From positions 1 through 7,109 of the forward strand of contig JAGLFI010000061.1 in the NCBI GenBank assembly GCA_023144585.1: a stretch of 7,109 nucleotides of DNA, written 5' to 3'. Made by a program: the position numbers and the translations under genes. Under the pieces are notes generated by a model, which saw nothing but the letters and a program-made list of their open reading frames with translations, was not told where the DNA came from and did not search any database. The DNA is from Desulfobacula sp. Its GTDB lineage: Bacteria; Desulfobacterota; Desulfobacteria; Desulfobacterales; Desulfobacteraceae. Below are positions 6,296-7,109 of this stretch, one piece after another (position 1 is the first letter of the stretch; the number at the start of each line of letters is the position of its first letter).

Positions 6296-6910
6296 TTATA
6301 AATTAATCACTTTATCGGCTAACTGCATTGATGTCACTACATCAAGCATGTTGGTTGTTTCGCCGATGAGTTTTTTTCCCATCAAATCCAGGTGGGTCAG
6401 GCATGCCCCGCAAACGAGGATGTCAACGCCTGTTTGTTCAAGCTCCTTGAGTTCTTCAAGAATCTCGGAGTCTTTGGTAGAAAACTTTACGCCATGGTTT
6501 AAAAGCACCAGGCACCAGAGGTCATTGCCCATTTCTTTCAAAGTTTTGACAAAGTTGATCATCAGCTTTCGGCCAAGCTCACCATCTCCTTTTCCAATCT
6601 GCTGTGAAGATAGTATGACTAAAATTTTCTGGCTGTCGGGTTGATCTTTTGTTTTAACGGGTTCAGAAATAGTCTCCAGTTTTTTGGCTTTTTCAGGATT
6701 TCTTCGACCGGATACGATTGAGGTGGTACCATCAGAATCAACAGCAACTTCAAATCTCTGGAAGTTTAAGAACCGGGTTATATTTTCCACGGCAGCATCA
6801 TTGTCAACAATGACGCTGATTTCAGTGGCGGATTCCTGTTCAAGAAACTTTTTTGTTTGCAGTACAGGTGCGGGACATTCAAGTGTTCTGCAGTCAATTT
6901 TTTTTATCAT
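6296..6910 (-). CDS. yedF: Sulfurtransferase-like selenium metabolism protein YedF (TusA-like + DsrE-like)
   Basis: This 204-residue protein has two halves. Residues 1-70 are TusA/SirA-like, with the CPxP motif ECPAPV (Cys12-Pro13-Ala14-Pro15) after IDCRTL (Cys7) and the expected strand DNDAAVENITRFL. After a polar linker (about 71-93), residues 94-204 are DsrE-like: KILVILSSQQIGKGDGELGRKLM, then LWCLVLLNHGVK, then a cysteine pair in ILVCGACL (Cys167 and Cys170), ending GETTNMLDVVTSMQLADKVI. The length and layout fit the YedF family, found mostly in genomes that use selenium (selD). Its exact reaction is not established; a persulfide or perselenide carrier role is inferred from the TusA cysteine. 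The ATG (complement of 6908-6910) has AAAGGAAA-type SD about 11 bases upstream. It is transcribed alone from the promoter at 6944-6972, convergent to the operon, with 7 bases between stops. All cysteines are encoded by ordinary Cys codons; no Sec UGA is seen. Confidence 0.93.
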   Translation of the reverse strand: MIKKIDCRTLECPAPVLQTKKFLEQESATEISVIVDNDAAVENITRFLNFQRFEVAVDSDGTTSIVSGRRNPEKAKKLETISEPVKTKDQPDSQKILVILSSQQIGKGDGELGRKLMINFVKTLKEMGNDLWCLVLLNHGVKFSTKDSEILEELKELEQTGVDILVCGACLTHLDLMGKKLIGETTNMLDVVTSMQLADKVINL

Positions 6911-6943
6911 TATATGTAGTTTCCTTTCTCTTTTTAAGTTTTA

Positions 6944-6972
6944 ATTTTAGGAATTCTTTAACTCCATGTCAA
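6944..6972 (-). promoter_or_regulatory. Sigma70-type promoter for yedF
   Basis: Read on the minus strand, a perfect -35 box TTGACA (6967-6972) is followed by a 17-base spacer and a -10 box TAAAAT (6944-6949; 5 of 6 consensus bases). Transcription would start near 6937, giving a leader of about 27 bases that contains the ribosome site GAAAGGAAA. Box sequence, spacing and position before the ATG all agree, so this is a strong sequence-based call. Confidence 0.8.
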
Positions 6973-6978
6973 ATTGGT

Positions 6979-6989
6979 ATATCCGATAT
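6979..6989. promoter_or_regulatory. Small palindrome upstream of the yedF -35 box (possible operator)
   Basis: ATATC-C-GATAT is a perfect 5+5 inverted repeat around one base, centred at 6984 and beginning 7 bases upstream of the yedF -35 box on the minus strand. The position suits an activator or repressor site. Such a short A+T-rich palindrome can also arise by chance, so the role is tentative. Confidence 0.25.
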
Positions 6990-7010
6990 GAATTTTAATT
7001 GTCATTGAAA

Positions 7011-7025
7011 ATGCTGATAAAGCAT
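7011..7025. repeat. Short hairpin between the divergent promoters
   Basis: ATGCT-GATAA-AGCAT forms a 5-bp perfect stem with a 5-base loop. There is no G+C-rich stem or clean T tract directly after it on either strand, so it is not a convincing terminator. It lies about midway between the two divergent promoters. Confidence 0.3.
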
Positions 7026-7042
7026 CTGGAAATTAAAAAGAT

Positions 7043-7072
7043 TTGACAGTCATGGCCTTATATGACCATACT
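7043..7072 (+). promoter_or_regulatory. Sigma70-type promoter reading right, off the window edge
   Basis: A perfect -35 box TTGACA (7043-7048), an 18-base spacer and a -10-like CATACT (7067-7072; 4 of 6 consensus bases) point rightward, with a start expected near A7079. An imperfect inverted repeat (ATGGCC 7052-7057 / GACCAT 7064-7069, 5 of 6 pairs) fills the spacer and could be an operator. No ribosome site follows within the visible bases, which fits an RNA gene or a leader sequence. Confidence 0.5.
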
Positions 7073-7078
7073 TTTTGT

Positions 7079-7109
7079 AAATTGGATTCGACAGGCTGTT
7101 ACGGAACTA
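7079..7109 (+). ncRNA. Possible 5' part of a tmRNA (ssrA)-like RNA, cut by window end
   Basis: GGATTCGACAGG at 7084-7095 is the conserved block that follows the 5' acceptor strand in tmRNAs (GGATTCGACRGG). The next bases, CTGTTACGGAACTA, can be aligned with the start of helix P2 in known tmRNAs, for example TTGCGAAAC against TTACGGAAC. A promoter lies just upstream and no ribosome site is seen. Against this, the bases that should form the 5' acceptor strand (about 7072-7079) are U-rich rather than GGGG-like, with no G at position 3, and the rest of the gene is outside the window. The competing reading is a short leader or the start of a protein: two frames (ATG 7052 and ATG 7062) remain open to the window end, but neither has a Shine-Dalgarno. 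Confidence 0.3.

Noticed and set aside
6348..6944. Plus-strand open frames opposite yedF
   Set aside because: Serine/phenylalanine-rich shadows of a well-conserved minus-strand gene.
7052..7109. Start of a protein gene at ATG 7052 or ATG 7062, both open to the window end
   Set aside because: Neither ATG has a Shine-Dalgarno, both lie upstream of the predicted transcription start near 7079, and only 16-19 codons are visible. Kept only as an alternative to the RNA reading.
1..7109. CRISPR arrays, insertion sequences, tRNA genes, phage or integrase genes
   Set aside because: No repeated spaced units, transposase motifs, terminal inverted repeats or tRNA cloverleaf sequences were seen; the region reads as core chromosome.

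Overview
The window looks like chromosomal DNA of a moderately A+T-rich Gram-negative bacterium. The best guess is a sulfate-reducing deltaproteobacterium of the Desulfobacteraceae type (Desulfobacter/Desulfobacula-like). This rests on the gene mix: type IV pilus retraction ATPases, a MJ0042-type zinc ribbon, a class A PBP, a SPOR protein and a YedF-type sulfur/selenium protein. The taxon is an inference from gene style; no phylogenetic marker is present in full.

Positions 1-6288 hold six plus-strand genes packed like one operon: (1) the C-terminal end of PilT, cut by the window edge; (2) a second, divergent PilT/PilU-family ATPase; (3) a zinc-ribbon protein whose C-terminal part looks like a degenerate receiver domain; (4) an unrecognised single-pass membrane protein; (5) a PBP1A-type peptidoglycan glycosyltransferase/transpeptidase; (6) a multi-pass membrane protein ending in a SPOR domain. 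Gaps are 33, 3 and 38 bases, then two 4-base TTGA overlaps in which a TTG start and a TGA stop share bases. The last three genes therefore look translationally coupled. They may form one envelope module: a membrane partner, a peptidoglycan polymerase and a glycan-strand-binding protein. The two PilT-type ATPases upstream suggest a link between pilus retraction and local wall synthesis, which is inference.

Positions 6296-6910 carry yedF on the minus strand (TusA-like plus DsrE-like halves). It converges on the SPOR gene with only 7 bases between the stops and no visible terminator. It has a near-consensus sigma70 promoter, TTGACA-N17-TAAAAT, at 6944-6972.

Positions 6911-7109 are non-coding as far as can be seen. 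They hold the yedF promoter, a small palindrome just upstream of it, a short hairpin, and a divergent plus-strand promoter (TTGACA at 7043). That second promoter leads into a sequence, GGATTCGACAGG, that strongly resembles the conserved 5' segment of tmRNA (ssrA). The window ends 26 bases into this segment (7084-7109), and the expected G-rich 5' acceptor strand is missing. This edge is the most intriguing unexplained part.
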